Assembly (NCBI GenBank): GCA_946122785.1
Contig: CAMGYJ010000007.1
Location: forward strand, 42,991,587 to 43,055,586
Direction of reading: 5' to 3'
Source of the DNA: Linum tenue
Taxonomy: Eukaryota > Streptophyta > Magnoliopsida > Malpighiales > Linaceae
DNA: 64,000 bases
Within the stretch, counting starts at the first letter, position 1. Every line of letters starts with the position of its first letter. The position numbers and the translations under genes were made by a program. Positions 1 through 12,550 of this stretch are shown here, piece after piece. The notes below the pieces were generated by a model. That model saw only the letters and a program-made list of their open reading frames with translations. It made no database searches and was not told where the DNA came from.

Positions 1-3000
1 TGCGAGAATCAGTTAGAAGAGACGAAAGGTGTTATACACTTTTCTTGTGTTTCCTCTCGAAGCTTTTATAAGAGGGAGAAGTTTTTGCTAACGTTTGTCA
101 TTCTCTCTGGCAGCTCTTGCAAAAGAGGTTGGAGATGACAACGATATGGCAGAGATGATAGCATCTGAAACTGAGTCTTTATCTAGGGAACTCAAAGAGC
201 TCGAGGAAAAGCTTAAGGTTTTCACATTCCATCTTTCTGCTTGTCTGGTTTGTCAAGATTTTTCATAAACGCGTTCATTGTCGTGTTAGAGCTTACTTTA
301 ACTTGCTGAGCGTCGTTACTCCTTGTATAACTTTGTTGAGCAAGTTGGTGACTATCGGAATGTTCAAGATAAATGGAATTTACCTTGATATTGCAAACTT
401 CTGTTTCAGGGCCAACGCAGTGCTAGCCTCCATTTTTTCTCTATATATGTATTGTTTCGGAATTTTTCTGGTACTTCCATTCCTATGCAAGTCAGCCTCT
501 CATTTATCAATTTTTTGTATTTTTTTGGCTTACAGTTAATGCTTCTTCCTAGCGATCCGCTCGATGCAAGAAATATAATGCTTGAAGGTACTTGGTTAAT
601 TTCTTTTTTATTTGGATCCACCATCTTACTGTTTTTAAAATTATACATCAAGGTGTAATAACCTTTTGGACCTGACATATGTGTCTAGTTGAGTGTTTTA
701 TCTTGACTGTGGAATTGTCAGTTTTTATAACAACATTATGGGCAAAGAGGATAAGCAGAGCTTTTTGTTTATCACATATGCGAAGTTTGTTTCATTACAA
801 TGGCCATTTAGCTGTGCTGAACGCTTCTGGACTATGAAAATCCTATCATTCTCATGTCACACAGTGAATTATTGTTGGAACTTGGATAATCGGTAGCGAG
901 GCGACGTTCTTTCTGTTCTTGATATGCCTTTTGAGACACCTGCTCAATGGAGCAGCTACCATGGGAGCATTGCACCCTTTAAATAATAGATCCTACTTTG
1001 CTTACAATCTTCTGTTCTAGACTGACAATATGGATCCATTTATCATCCTTGCAGTAAGGGCTGGGACCGGTGGTGATGAAGCTGGGATTTGGGCTGGTGA
1101 TCTTGTAGGTACATGCTCCTATTTTCCTTTCAGATCCATGCTTCTTTTTGTTCTTAGATCCAACCCAGCCTGGCCTTCGGGGCAACATTTAGTGATAAAA
1201 AAAGGAAACAGAAATATTTTGGTTTCTTTGAGTATAGCATGTGAAGTGCGAGTAGAACCATTTTCGAGTTCGCGCTGTAGAATGAATGCACACTAATGCA
1301 ATCTTATGTCGATGTGAAGGTTCGCATGTATGAAAAGTATAGTGAGCAGAACTCATGGAGGTTCTCAGCTGTGTCGAGCTCTGAGGTAAATCGACTGTAC
1401 CATAATATTTATCCTCAATATCTTGCTTAAAAGACTTTACTACCCTTTTCATATTATTTTTAGGCTGAAAAAGGCGGATTCAAAACCTATGTGATGGAGA
1501 TCAAGGGAAAGCGTGTTTATAGCAAATTAAAGTATGAATCTGGTGTCCATCGAGTTCAACGTGTTCCTCAAACCGAAACACAAGGTCGAGTCCACACATC
1601 CACCGCAACAGTAGCAATCATGCCTGAGGTCTGTCGCATTTTTTTTCTAAAGTTGCAAATAAACATAGCATGGTTATCATTCTGCATGATTGTTGATTAT
1701 GCCAAACTCAACAATTTCGGCTAGTTTATCCGTGAGGAAGCAATTATGACTTCTCTTGTTAGGGGCTAGCATGCATTTTGCAGATGGTAGTAACTATCCC
1801 TGTTATCTAATATATGAGGTGCATTCTTGTCGATTGCCGCACCAATGTGTCAGGTCTGAATTAAAGCTCTATTACATATCTGGTGGATTCTTTGACATAC
1901 ATCAATGTTGATCCGAGCTACCTTTTTCTAGGTTTCTCTTCTGTGTAGAAGTTATCATTACTGCTTCTGTTACACTAGTCCATTGTGAGCGAAGCATGGA
2001 GACTGATCATTTTGTTGTTGAGAGTTTCTACATGTAACTGAATACTGATTGCTTTATCAGTAAACAGACCTTAGCCATTGTTCTTATGTGCCTAGCGGCC
2101 ACTTTAAACTTCTCAATATGGACTTTAAAGTTCCAAATATGCTGTAGCAAGTGAGCATTTGCTGTGGTTGGTCCTCTGATGGTCGTTTTAATACTCATTT
2201 GTATTGGTCATCTCTTACATGGATCCTTAACTTTTGTGTTAACTAGTGCAGGTGGATGAAGTTGAGGTGGTGATTGATCCAAAAGATATTGAGCTTTCGA
2301 CAGCAAGATCTGGTGGCTCTGGAGGTATGAAGCATCACTTGCTGAACTTATACGTTGGATAGACGTCATCTGTCATGCCAAGCTGTCACCCGTTTTACTG
2401 GAGAATTGGCCAAAATGGTCACTTTAGCTATAGTGTTTCTGCCAAATGGTCACTTTAGAAATCGATAAATGATTATGTTGCACCAAGCGCTATATCTAAG
2501 TTGCCCATTTTTCAAATCTTTCATGTAATCACCAGTCATCTCTGCATTGTTTCTTAAATGTTTGTTGGTCCTGCAGGGCAAAATGTCAACAAGGTGGAGA
2601 CAGCTGTAGATCTTGTTCACAAACCAACAGGAATCCGCATCTTTTGTACCGAAGAACGGTCACAAATGCAGAATAAACACCGAGCCTTCCAGCTTCTGCG
2701 TGCAAAACTGTGAGTTTCTTATCTTGATTGTTTGCAAGTGAGCAATACTAGGAATTGTACAAAGGAACACATTAGTAGTTTACTCTAATTTGGTTGGTCT
2801 CCAGGCTTAGTTTCCTTGACTTCTATACTTCTGAACATCTGTTTCAGCTACGAGATTCAATTGAGGGAGCAGCAAGAGAAGATTAGGAGTCAGAGAAAAT
2901 TACAGGTACATGTTACTCTGGGTTCATATGGGATCTTTAATGCATACTTAGAGCGGACAAGGATGATGGTTCTAATACTTTTTAGCTCCACAGTCTAGTT

Positions 3001-5558
3001 TTCTAATACATTTCCAATACTTCAATGCTTGTTGAATTTTGGTGATGAATTTGCCAGCCAAATCCCAAGATGATGGATTTAAACAACTCCTTTGTTTGTT
3101 AGGTCAAAAAATTGGAAGCCAAATCCATGGACCCTACGGATTTGTGAATCCTGCCTTTTATTTGGGATCACGGTGTGAAACGCTATAAATCAATGATAAA
3201 AAATCGACTAACAAACAATTGACTCGTTCAAATCTATAATACAACAATTCGTTATAAATTAAAAGGTTCTCAAAACCCTCATTTTCATATCCAACAAGCA
3301 GATGACCCATGTTTGTGCTCATGATTCATGCTTTTGTTTTAGGTATATCTCTAGTTAAATTAACTGAAGGATCGTGGATAAACCAAATTACTTAGGTTCT
3401 TAACTTGATATTGAGGTAGGAACCTTCTATGATCCTTTTGATTATATAAGGGTTAAAGACACATTTGGTCACTGAGATTACAAAATCGGGACATGTTTAG
3501 TCACTAGAAAAAGTTAATATCAAATTTGGTCACTACAATTACTAAAACTGGACACATTTAGTCACTCGCCGTTAGTTGCCGTCCAACTCTGTTAAAAGAG
3601 TTCGTTATGTGCTGACGTGGCTAACGTGAGCGCCTAGTCAGCGCCGTTTTGGGCCGGAAATGGTCAAACCCGACCCGCCACGTATTAAACCCCAACCCAA
3701 TCCATTAACCCAACCCGACCCAGAAATAAACCCTAACCCACCTAACCAGACCCTCTATCTTCTTTATATGGCATCCCTACTGCCTCCTCCTTCGTCAATC
3801 AAAGTGTTGAATTTCTTCCGCCTCCTCCTTCTTCAATCGCCTCCTTGATGTCCGCCACCCACGATGTCCCGGTCTCCGTCTCGATGTTGACTGGCTTCGA
3901 GATCGCCCATCTACTCGGCTGACCCGCGAGTTTCCTCCTCTTGTAAAAACAGAGCAGCCAGGTCGCGACAGAGGATAGGAGGACGAGAGCTAGTGCTGAT
4001 GAAGCAGCGGCGATGATTACCTCTCGATGCTTCCTCGATTTCCGCCTGGTTTCCTTCTTGTGGGAGGGCTTCGGGTTTCTGAATCTTGTGTGGCGTGGAT
4101 TGGGTTCAATTTTGGTGATGGTGGTGGTTGGTTAGGGTTTGGGTTTGGGTTTGATTGGTGTTGGAGTTGAGTTTTTTTAGGGATAATCGGAGTTTTGGAG
4201 GAATTGAAAACGAGACAACTTCCGTCATTGATGAAAGCATATTTCCCGAAAGCATACCTCTGCCGTTGATGTCGTCGGAGATCCTACAGCCGGAACACGA
4301 GACTACTTTCGCCATTGATGTCGCTGTAGATAAAGAAGATAGAGGGTCTGGTTAGGTGGGTTAGGGTTATTTCTGGGTCGGGTTGGGTTAATGGATTGGG
4401 TTGGGTTTAATATGTGGCGGATTTAGTGACGTGGCGGGTCGGGTTTGACCATTTCCGGCCCAAAACGGCGCTGACTAGGCGCTCACGTTAGCCACGTCAG
4501 CACATAACGAACTCTTTTAACAGAGTTGGACGGCAACTAACGGCGAGTGACTAAATGTGTCCAGTTTTAGTAATTGTAGTGACCAAATTTGATATTAACT
4601 TTTTCTAGTGACTAAACATGTCCCGATTTTGTAATCTCAGTGACAAAATGTGTCTTTAACCCGATTATATAAATATGAAGTTGGTGATGCAAGTTATTAT
4701 CTTGACCATTTAGTTTTTCCTAAATGGTTTACATTTTACGGTCCACTAAGATTTTCATTAGAACAGGATCCTAGAAACCAAATATTTTACTTTTAGGTTT
4801 AATTATTGTGACTATTCTACAGTCACTGATTGGACTATAGGAATACATTTTAGATACATTCTCCGTAATGAATGTCTTGTCATGTAGGTTGGTACTGGTG
4901 CTCGTGCTGAGAAGATTCGCACATACAACTACAAGGTATGTGACTTATCCTGCATCTTGTCTGCTTTGTCTTTGCCCCCCATGGTATGAGCTGATCTAGT
5001 GTGGAAAATGGCTCTTCCATCCTTCATTTCTGCCATGGAACAGGGAGCTTTCATCAATAAGATATGTTTACTTCTTTTTTTGGGGTGGACATGTTATTGA
5101 TTGACATCACAAATTTTTGCTTCATTTACATGTAGTTGAGTTTGTGTCTCTGATTACCTATACGTACGAGTTTATATGTCTCCTCTTTAATCATTTATGG
5201 ACATTTGTGTGACTATTGATGAATCAGGACAATCGGGTAACTGATCACCGGTTAAAGATGAACTATGAGCTGACTTCTTTCCTTAACGGAGCAATAGAGG
5301 ATGCAGTACAGGTTCTCCCTTCTAAACCTCCAGTCTTGCTCCTATTCAATTGTTGTTCTCTGCTTCGTTATAACTTGTCCAGTTCCATTGGTAACAAGAT
5401 TGGTTACATGTACTTGATTCAATAATTACAGCACTAGAAGGATACACTTTCATATTTTCGCGGAGAATGATACTGTTTGTTTGCAGGCTTGTGCAGCTAT
5501 GGAGCAGAAGGAGCTGCTGGAGGAACTGGCAGAGTCGGTAGCCTCACCTGTTAGCTGA
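1..5558 (+). CDS. APG3: Chloroplast peptide chain release factor 1 (3' part of gene)
   Basis: Class I release factor that ends translation at UAA and UAG, expected in plastids. Twelve exons join in phase: 1-28, 114-217, 536-587, 1055-1104, 1320-1385, 1464-1628, 2252-2324, 2577-2709, 2848-2905, 4888-4935, 5228-5311 and 5487-5558 (TGA). They give 310 residues; the transit peptide and N-terminal domain lie upstream of the window. Visible signatures are [16 protein letters not shown], the stop-codon reading PxT motif in [15 protein letters not shown], and [12 protein letters not shown] with the GGQ tripeptide that triggers peptidyl-tRNA hydrolysis. All introns are GT-AG. The 2906-4887 intron is enlarged by a Mutator-like element. 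The PxT motif rules out release factor 2. The plastid rather than mitochondrial assignment rests on remembered similarity to Arabidopsis APG3. Confidence 0.93.
3450..4662. mobile_element. Non-autonomous Mutator-like element with long TIRs in an intron
   Basis: The ends are GGGTTAAAGACACA and its complement. They are flanked by a 10-bp direct repeat, gattatataa, at 3440-3449 and 4663-4672. The terminal inverted repeats are long, about 3450-3766 against 4331-4662, with only scattered mismatches and about 15 extra bases in the right arm near 4420. A target duplication of 9-10 bp and TIRs of about 300 bp are typical of Mutator-like elements. No transposase is present. The unique centre carries a reading frame on the minus strand that looks like captured host sequence, so this may be a Pack-MULE. 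It sits in an intron of the release factor gene without touching a splice site. Confidence 0.88.
3799..4131 (-). pseudogene. Possible captured host-gene fragment inside the MULE
   Basis: An open frame of 110 residues without an ATG fills the unique centre of the element. It holds a basic stretch ([13 protein letters not shown]), then a hydrophobic segment of about 22 residues beginning [18 protein letters not shown], then a stop-transfer-like CFYKRRK. That is the layout of a single-pass membrane protein. The tail has [21 protein letters not shown] do not recognise the parent gene; receptor-like kinases and formins have similar membrane anchors. It is GC-richer than the flanking intron, which fits capture. 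Whether it is expressed is unknown. Confidence 0.45.
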
Positions 5559-6429
5559 TTCATGCTAGCTGTGAAAGGAATGTACAGGACACAGGAGCTT
5601 AGTCCTGACCACTTTGCTTTCATACTCTGCCATTTGCTTTCTGAACTGTACACGTAAAGAGTTGAAATTTTATGGGGGGTTTGAGGAATAGATTGCAAGA
5701 GGTGAAAAATATGGTTTCTTCTCTCCCGGATGTTGAAATTTGTAGTTACTAGGATTATGTATGGCACGATGCAATGATGAATTTCACCAAACGGATGGAG
5801 CAATGGTCAACAAACGCATCATTTATAGTTCATTGACAGTGAAAATGTATCAACAATTCAATATGTTTTACGCAATATTTTAATGAAATTGTATAGATAA
5901 GCGGAAAATTGAATTGAAGAGTTTCCAATGCAGTCAAAAGTGTGATTTTAGAAAACTCTTGAACGCTTGGTATCTTGTTAGAAAAACTAGAGAGCGATTA
6001 ACCAAGAAGATCTCTCAATATGTGAACTTTACTTTCTAGCAAGACCTCTCAACCCACATTCTTGTAACCTGGTTTGACTACTGTTTGCTGCTAAAATATT
6101 TTTGGCCTAAATTAAACTTAACGTTGTTTAATCTGAGCATCTAATTGGCTTTAGATTGGCCAGCCCAACTAATCATGAGTTGTTTGGGGTAGTAGGATTT
6201 GCATACCTTAGTTGTTTTGGCTCATGATCAACAGCACCGCAACACCAAGTGGCATTGATGCATCATGAAAAACTATGGTGCGAGTCCATTGACTCCGCCG
6301 TGTTGTTTTTTGCAGTGAGCGAGTTCTGAGAATGATGATGTGTACGCGAGTTGTTTAGTAATTTGCAAGTGTGTTCCACTATAAACGACACCGTTCCAGG
6401 TTTGATAATGATACGGAGTTTAACAACAA
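5559..6429. other. 3' flank of the release factor gene, no gene seen
   Basis: The first 250 bases are probably 3' UTR. The rest is AT-rich sequence without a recognisable gene or repeat, running up to the decayed end of the Copia element. Confidence 0.6.
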
Positions 6430-7862
6430 CGTTGTTTTATCTAGAGAAATATTGTGAAAGAAATGACATCACAATGTGATCTGAAGCACCTGTAGGTAGG
6501 ATTATGGAAATGTTGGGGATCTTTCTTGGCTGAACCAGGTACTTCAGAGAACACACAATGTGATCTGAAGCACTTGTGTCAAGTATCCAAGTATGCTGAT
6601 CAGAGGAATCATGAGAAGTAGCTAAGGTAAATTTACCTGAGGTGTTGGGATTAGTAGTAGTCCGTGTAGCAACAGAGAAAGAAGGGCCCGAACTTGGTTG
6701 GACCTTACCCATTTCCTTTTCCTTCATGATGTGGAGGAACTTCTCATATTCAGCCTTGGTTAATCTGACTTCATCATTGTTTGTGCTTGTGCTTGTGGCA
6801 TTAACAGATACCTTGCCCTTGTAGCCAGGTCTTTGAGGATAGCCATGCTTCTGGAAGCATTTGTCCTCAGTGTGGCTTTGTTTTTTTGTAGTGTGTGCAT
6901 TCCAATGGCCTGCTTGGAGGAGCTGGTGCTTTTGAGTTGCTCATACCAGGAGGCCAGCCATGCTTGTGGTACCAGGTATCCTCTGTATGTCCTGTGAACT
7001 TGCAAAAGGTGCAGTAGGATATGGGTTTTCTGCCAAGATAGTTTGGGTTTCCTTGAGCAGCAAAAGCCATGCCTTCAGCAGTAAGAGTTTTCCCTGTCTG
7101 GGAACCAGAAAGTTGTCTCTCGTGTTGCAACATGCGTTGAAAAACACGATCAATGGGTGGTAAAGCCTCACCAAACAGATCCTGTGACCTTACACTTGTG
7201 AAGTTGTCATTCAGGCCTCGTAAGAATTGGATAACATAGTTTGTGTCTCTGTACCCTAGAACCAGTTGCATAGCTCTACAAGTGTTGTGGCTGTTTGTAG
7301 CGCACGCACAAAGCTCTATGGGCTATTAGTTGTCAAGTTCATCCCTTAGAGCTATGAGATTTCCATAATACTCAGTGACAGATAGGTTACCTTGTTTCAG
7401 GTTGCAGATGGACTCGATGATTTCAGCAATTCTGACCATGTCACCTTGGCCATACCTGTCACGCAGGCTTCTCCAAGCTTCCATGGTTGTCTTGCAGGAC
7501 ATGATTGTCTTTCGTATGCCAGGATCAATAGCTTGCAAGGACCATGACGTTGTTTCTGATCCAGGCCCATGTTGTGGCATGTCCTTGTCCTGGATCTGGA
7601 ATGGAGCCATCTACAAACCCCAGTTTGTTCTTTGCACCCAGGGCATTGTGGAAGGCTTTGCTCCAGTAGTTGTAGTTGGTGGGGGTGAGCTTTTCTGCAA
7701 CGAGCTGGAGGCCAGGTTGCTCAGATCCATGGAGGTAGAAGGGGTCAGACATTGGGTCGACATTGGAAGGGGTGGGTGGTGATGCTTCAGTTGTTGCTAC
7801 AGATTGTGTTGCAGCAACCATTGTTGTTGGTGGTGGCGGCTAGGATTGAGGCTCTGATACCA
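6430..7862 (-). pseudogene. Decayed Ty1/Copia gag-protease
   Basis: Read on the minus strand from ATG 7819-7821, three overlapping broken frames give, in order: the Copia gag N-terminus (LTPTNYNYWSKAFHNALGAK), the UBN2-type gag core (TTMEAWRSLRDRYGQGDMVR), a zinc knuckle CTFCKFTGHTEDTWYHKHGW whose last metal-binding Cys is Trp, and a protease active site WILDTSASDHIVCSL with Ser where DTGASDH has Gly. Frameshifts and stops separate the pieces. Integrase and reverse transcriptase are absent, so the copy is truncated after protease. It cannot encode a working product. Confidence 0.88.
7851..7862 (-). promoter_or_regulatory. Primer binding site of the Copia element
   Basis: The minus strand reads TGGTATCAGAGC, complementary to the 3' end of initiator tRNA-Met as in most plant Copia elements. 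It follows directly on an LTR end TTGACA, which finishes with the usual CA. Confidence 0.85.
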
Positions 7863-8028
7863 TGTCAACCTTTTAGGATTGGAGAGAAAAGAGCTTAGTT
7901 TGTTTCATTGATCTTCAGCTTATATAGCTGGCTTGTTCAACATACAGACAGATTGGGGAAGAAGACAATACTTGTGTCTTAAGCAAGTACATAGCCAAAA
8001 CGAAAAGAAACTAAAATAGAAACATCAT
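7863..8028 (-). repeat. 5' LTR (short) of the Copia element
   Basis: The 3' edge of the LTR is set by the adjoining primer binding site. A TATA-like TATATAAGC lies near 7917-7926 on the minus strand. The outer edge at about 8028 is a guess, since no second LTR is present for comparison and no target duplication could be found. Confidence 0.5.
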
Positions 8029-9971
8029 GGATTAATTGGATCTTTGCCAGAAACGACATCACTCCAGCTTCTGTGTTTGCTTGTGGGAAAGACGCCGTTG
8101 GGGGCAACGGACTCTGCCTTTTCAACTTGAATTGATATCATCTGCTCGACTGAGGTCTTCTTATTATATAGTTTTCTTGTTGACCATTGGCATTGATTTC
8201 CTTTGATTGATTTGATTGCCTCCATTTTTGGCAAGTTTTCAGTTTTGAAAATTCTCTTTTGGTGCAGCTTGCTCGTCGAATTCTTTCTTCAACGTGCCAT
8301 TTACAGGCTTCACTCAACATCTTTATCCTAAGAAGAAAGTGAATCATTTCTATGGAAAACTAAAATTGACATAGTTAGTTGTTTTATTGTGAACTGGTAA
8401 AAATCAAGTTGATAACTATTGACTTATTATTAGAGAATAAATAAGTAATCAAAGCAATTAATTAGTTGGCTGGTCTTAGAAATTAATGAATTAGTTTATC
8501 AAAATAATCAAACAGAGCTTATGATCTCACAAGTCTATCATTCTGTGGAGAGAGTCATTGAGCTGATGTAAAATGAATCACAAATTACCTTAAATGAACT
8601 AATAGTGGTGGTATGGAAGTGTATCATGACAGTATGAATATATCATATTGTAGAATGAATGTATGCATGATAGTATGAATATACTATCATTTACCACCTT
8701 TCAACACAATCTACCACCAGTTATCACCATATAATAGAATGGTATATTTGCCTTTTTTTAAAAAAATTAAAATTAATATATCACTGAACCTGGTCCCGGT
8801 TCTTATGTGTGCAATTTTTTTCAGAAGTTGATTTTAAAATGATGGTGGTATAGAGTGAATCAGGATAATAACTAGTGGTAATAGGTGGTAAAGATTGTTT
8901 TTCTCAAAATATATAAACAAACAGATATCATTTTCGGCCACCTGATTAGCTTCTTTTAAGTAGTGAGTCAAAGAACATTGCCATGGTCGGCAAAGAACTT
9001 TGCACTAACATACTATTTGACTCGAATTGTCTAAAATTTAAAAATCTATGATGTCCAAAAATTTCAATTGGACCAATTTGGTCAGGCCCATGGGATGACA
9101 AGGGGAAGGGAATTGAGAATAATGATCTGAGTTAGAAGGAAATCAATTTGTTTTATTTCAAACTTTTTTTATTTCAAATAACAAGGAAATTCAATTATAA
9201 GATTTTTGTTTTCAATTTTTATTTTATTTTATATTCATTTTATTAAAGGTCAATTCAAGGTGTTGGGCCAAATTGGTCCAGTTAGTTTGGAATTTTGAAC
9301 ATGATAATATTTTTTAGAAGTTAAAGTAGTTAATTAGTGTAAAGTTCGGATCAAACTAAAAAATTAACCGAAAAAATAGGAAAATTAATAAGTTTTGTAA
9401 TGTCACCATTGCTTCTAATTCTATTAAAAACTAAGACACTAGATCTAATTATGAATAACCAAACGTTACACATCCTATCCTATACCTAAAAATCATTCCT
9501 AAAAGGTTAGGATGTAAGCTAGTTAATGTCAAACGAATAAACAAAAATTCCCTGAACCACCAATTGTACAAGTTTATTTCTTGAGAAATTGCCCATAAAC
9601 CAAATTGTCCATTTCAGTTACACTGAGAAGAAGAACCCATCCCTAACATTCTGCTCCACATTACTGCGTCACCTACCAGTTGCTGCTGAACAATTGAAAC
9701 CAACCAAACTATGGGCCAAACAAAAAAAAAAAGCCAAACAAAATAAAGTATTACAAACTTCATATTAGCTGGAAAACGTAAGCAACTTAAATGAAGAGGG
9801 CGAAGGCCGTTGGAATTGATCCTGTCCATAAAACTGAAGGACACTTTTTTTCCACTGCTGTTCTTCTTCAAGAACTACCACTGCAATTTTCACAGTTAGC
9901 CCCTCACATCTAGTTCTTGACGAGAAAATTAATCAATTGAATCATCAAATTCGTCTCGCCCCACAGCAAAT
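8029..9971. other. AT-rich intergenic DNA, no recognised gene
   Basis: A minus-strand frame at 8025-8347 gives two overlapping peptides of 69 residues that match nothing I recognise. From 8350 to 9600 the sequence is strongly AT-rich. The interval 9600-9971 is probably the 3' UTR of the next gene. No transposon termini were identified. Confidence 0.5.
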
Positions 9972-10631
9972 TCAGCTCGACACGAATTTCCACCACTTGT
10001 AAAAACCATAGCCGTAAACAATGCTGTAACCGATCAGTCTAAGAGGGTAAGTCCTGCTCCTGTTCAAAAACATATCCATATTAGCATATGAACGGCACGA
10101 GTAATACTACGAGTACTGTTATGTAACTTGATAGAGTTATATTTCTTATCAAAATAGTAGAAGTTAGGTAATCGAGTTCTCATTTTTTTCAACATGTTAA
10201 CACGCCCTCTTGAATGAAAGCCAACAGAGAAGATCTCTCAGATTATATGGGAACTCTAATATCATATCTCAATAACCAATTTCCAATAACACGAATTGTC
10301 TGAGACAGATTTAACCGTGAATCTTATACCACATTTTAACACAAACAATCACCTTTTTTTCACTCAATTACCTGAGGCCAGATCGTCTGGAGAGAGCCAG
10401 CTTCTCCTGTTCAGTGACGGGATAGAACCAGCGAGAGTAATCTCTGTCGAAGTAATCCCAATCGGGAAGAAGAATGCCCGCGATCCCAAGCATACCCACC
10501 ATGTAAGTAACTCCAACTTTCCTCATGGAGTGCGTCCAGATGCCCACCGCCGCCATGACTGCGGCCAGCGCGATGAGACTGCCACGAAGAGCTGCATCGT
10601 TGTTGTTGTTGTTGTTACTATTATCAGCCAT
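9972..10631 (-). CDS. DTM1: DTM1-like signal-peptidase-complex-like ER membrane protein
   Basis: Small ER membrane protein of the plant family named after rice DEFECTIVE TAPETUM AND MEIOCYTES 1, needed for early tapetum development in rice. Two exons: 10372-10631 and 9972-10059, joined by a GT-AG intron, give 115 residues. The start is the first ATG and is followed by an Asn run encoded by an AAC/AAT microsatellite. Hydrophobic segments lie at about residues 17-34 and 39-55. The signature GILLPDWDYFDRDYSRW follows at about 52-68, and the C-terminal exon gives a third segment ending FYKWWKFVSS. The length fits the family. The family assignment comes from remembered homologues, and the biochemical role of the family is not settled. 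Confidence 0.82.
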
Positions 10632-12180
10632 CTATGAAGCAGAGATGTTGCAGAGCAAGGAAAGATGAGAAGGGAAGGAAGGGTGGAGAGGAACAGAGAA
10701 ATGGGCTTATTGGGTTAATCGGTTGCGTCTATGATTCTTTCGGGTAGGGGAGGAGAATGGGAAATGGGGGGAGAGGGAGAGGGAGTGGTTACCAGTTGAG
10801 AGGGTGGGGATGGCAGGAATTAAATGCAGTGATGCGCCTTTTCTGACGAACTGCATTAACTTCTTCGGCTTAGCCATCTGGCAAACAATCCCACAGCATT
10901 TAGGCCCTTCTTTATGCTTGTAATTGGTGAAGAGAGGAGTAGGGTGGGCATCCGGTTTGGGTTAAGTCTTTCAAATCGAACTGATTTGAAACCGAATTAT
11001 ATACTAATCGGCAAGACAGGCAACATATCAAGCTGTAGTAGTAGACACATGAATTTTATATAGGCGTGTCCCCTTCAAATTTAAATTAACTTAATAATTA
11101 CAAACTAAAAAATATTATAAATAAGTAAATATCTGACCAGTTTAAGGCTTTAAGCTACCGCAAAAGTCCTTTTAATTCACATAATGTAATTTATCATTTT
11201 TAACACAATAATAATAATTCTTAAGATCATGTAAGAGAAAAGAATCAAAAAAGTGATCAAACTCTTTATGATAAAATCGTGTGTTAGAATATGATAGGGA
11301 CAGAGGACAGTCCGTGGGTTTAATTTTTATATTTTGAAAAAATTGGGGATAAGGCTACGCGTTTATAATTACATTTATGTTCAAGATACGAAAACAAATG
11401 ACGGGCTTGGTGGCAAGATGAAAATTTATAAAGTTGATGGCAGAGGTATGTCGGCATGGCATCAAGGTGGCAACTTGATGAGGCGGACTTGGCGCCCAAC
11501 TCCCCTCGATGGTCATCCAAAAGTTAAGTATGGAGACCAAGCAGATGAGTTGAACTTGGTACGAAAGTGACTAGTTGACAGGGCATCAAGCCGGAAGGTA
11601 CCAAGTTGATTAGAGGGACTTGGAAAAGGGTTTGGCAATAAGCTGGTTGTATATCAAGCCGGCGAGATGGATTTTCTCACAAACTGGTAAGACGAGCTTA
11701 TCAACAAGGTTGTAGGGTATCAAGCCAATGAGACGGGTTGCGTACTAAGAAGACAAGTTGATACCATGATGAGCTCTCTAAGACTATGTGTGCATGCTTG
11801 TTAGCTAAGGGGTAGGTACTTATGTGGATGGGGTTAAGTTCTCATCCTTCCAAGATGGATAACAAGGCTTAGCTAACAAGACTCTCTCTGTGTCTCATTG
11901 ACGTAACTGGCAAGACGAGGGTAGCAAAGAGAATAAGTATGGTCTCACCATAGATATTAGGGATCTCAAGGACCCCAGTGGAAAGGGGAAATGCGATGGA
12001 GAAAAGACAAAGAGGTTTCAACCCCTTCTAGTCAGAACATGGCAGTAAGACTTTGATGAAAATCACCTCAACACCAACCTGACCCCTTATTAAGGCCACC
12101 AAAACAAAACCAACTAGTCATCAAGATGGGATGAGGGGTCCCAAGGCAGCCTAGTTATTATGCTAACTGCATAAGTTGTT
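10632..12180. other. DTM1-like promoter and intergenic repeat-rich DNA
   Basis: The segment 10632-10860 is a purine-rich 5' UTR and promoter on the minus strand. From about 11580 to 11770 short phrases such as atcaagccgg and agacggg recur, which suggests a decayed repeat, but no coding domain or terminal repeat could be defined. The ORFs at 11320-11570 match nothing known to me. Confidence 0.4.
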
Positions 12181-12183
12181 AAT

Positions 12184-12550
12184 ATATACTAACTAATATC
12201 CAAAATGTATGAACTAGTATCCAAGTCTGCTGATTTTACTAAAGTATCTAGATAGTATAGACTAGTATTCAAAACATCACAAACTAATATCCAGATAGCA
12301 TATACCAACTAATATCCATAATCAACCAACTAGTATTAATATGGATACTCTTATGTATTATCTGGATACTAATTATGTGTTGTATGAATACTGTTCTGTG
12401 TTGTCTAGATATTAGTTTGTGAATTTGGGATAATAGTTGATTCATGGTGGATATCAGTTAGCAAACCTTGAATACTAGTCTGTGCTCTCTAGATACTTTA
12501 GTACTTGAATACTAGTTCATGTATTTTGGATATGAGTTAGTATCCGCTAA
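12184..12550. repeat. Imperfect long inverted repeat (foldback)
   Basis: The left arm begins actaactaatatccaaaatg. The right arm, complemented, begins atactaactcatatccaaa. The arms pair imperfectly over roughly 170 bases each, with variants of AACTAGTATCC repeated inside both. It could fold into a long hairpin. No target duplication was found, so the class is unknown. Confidence 0.55.

Noticed and set aside
8025..8347. Minus-strand frames next to the Copia LTR as a host gene
   Set aside because: Two overlapping short frames, no recognised domain, no convincing splice structure.
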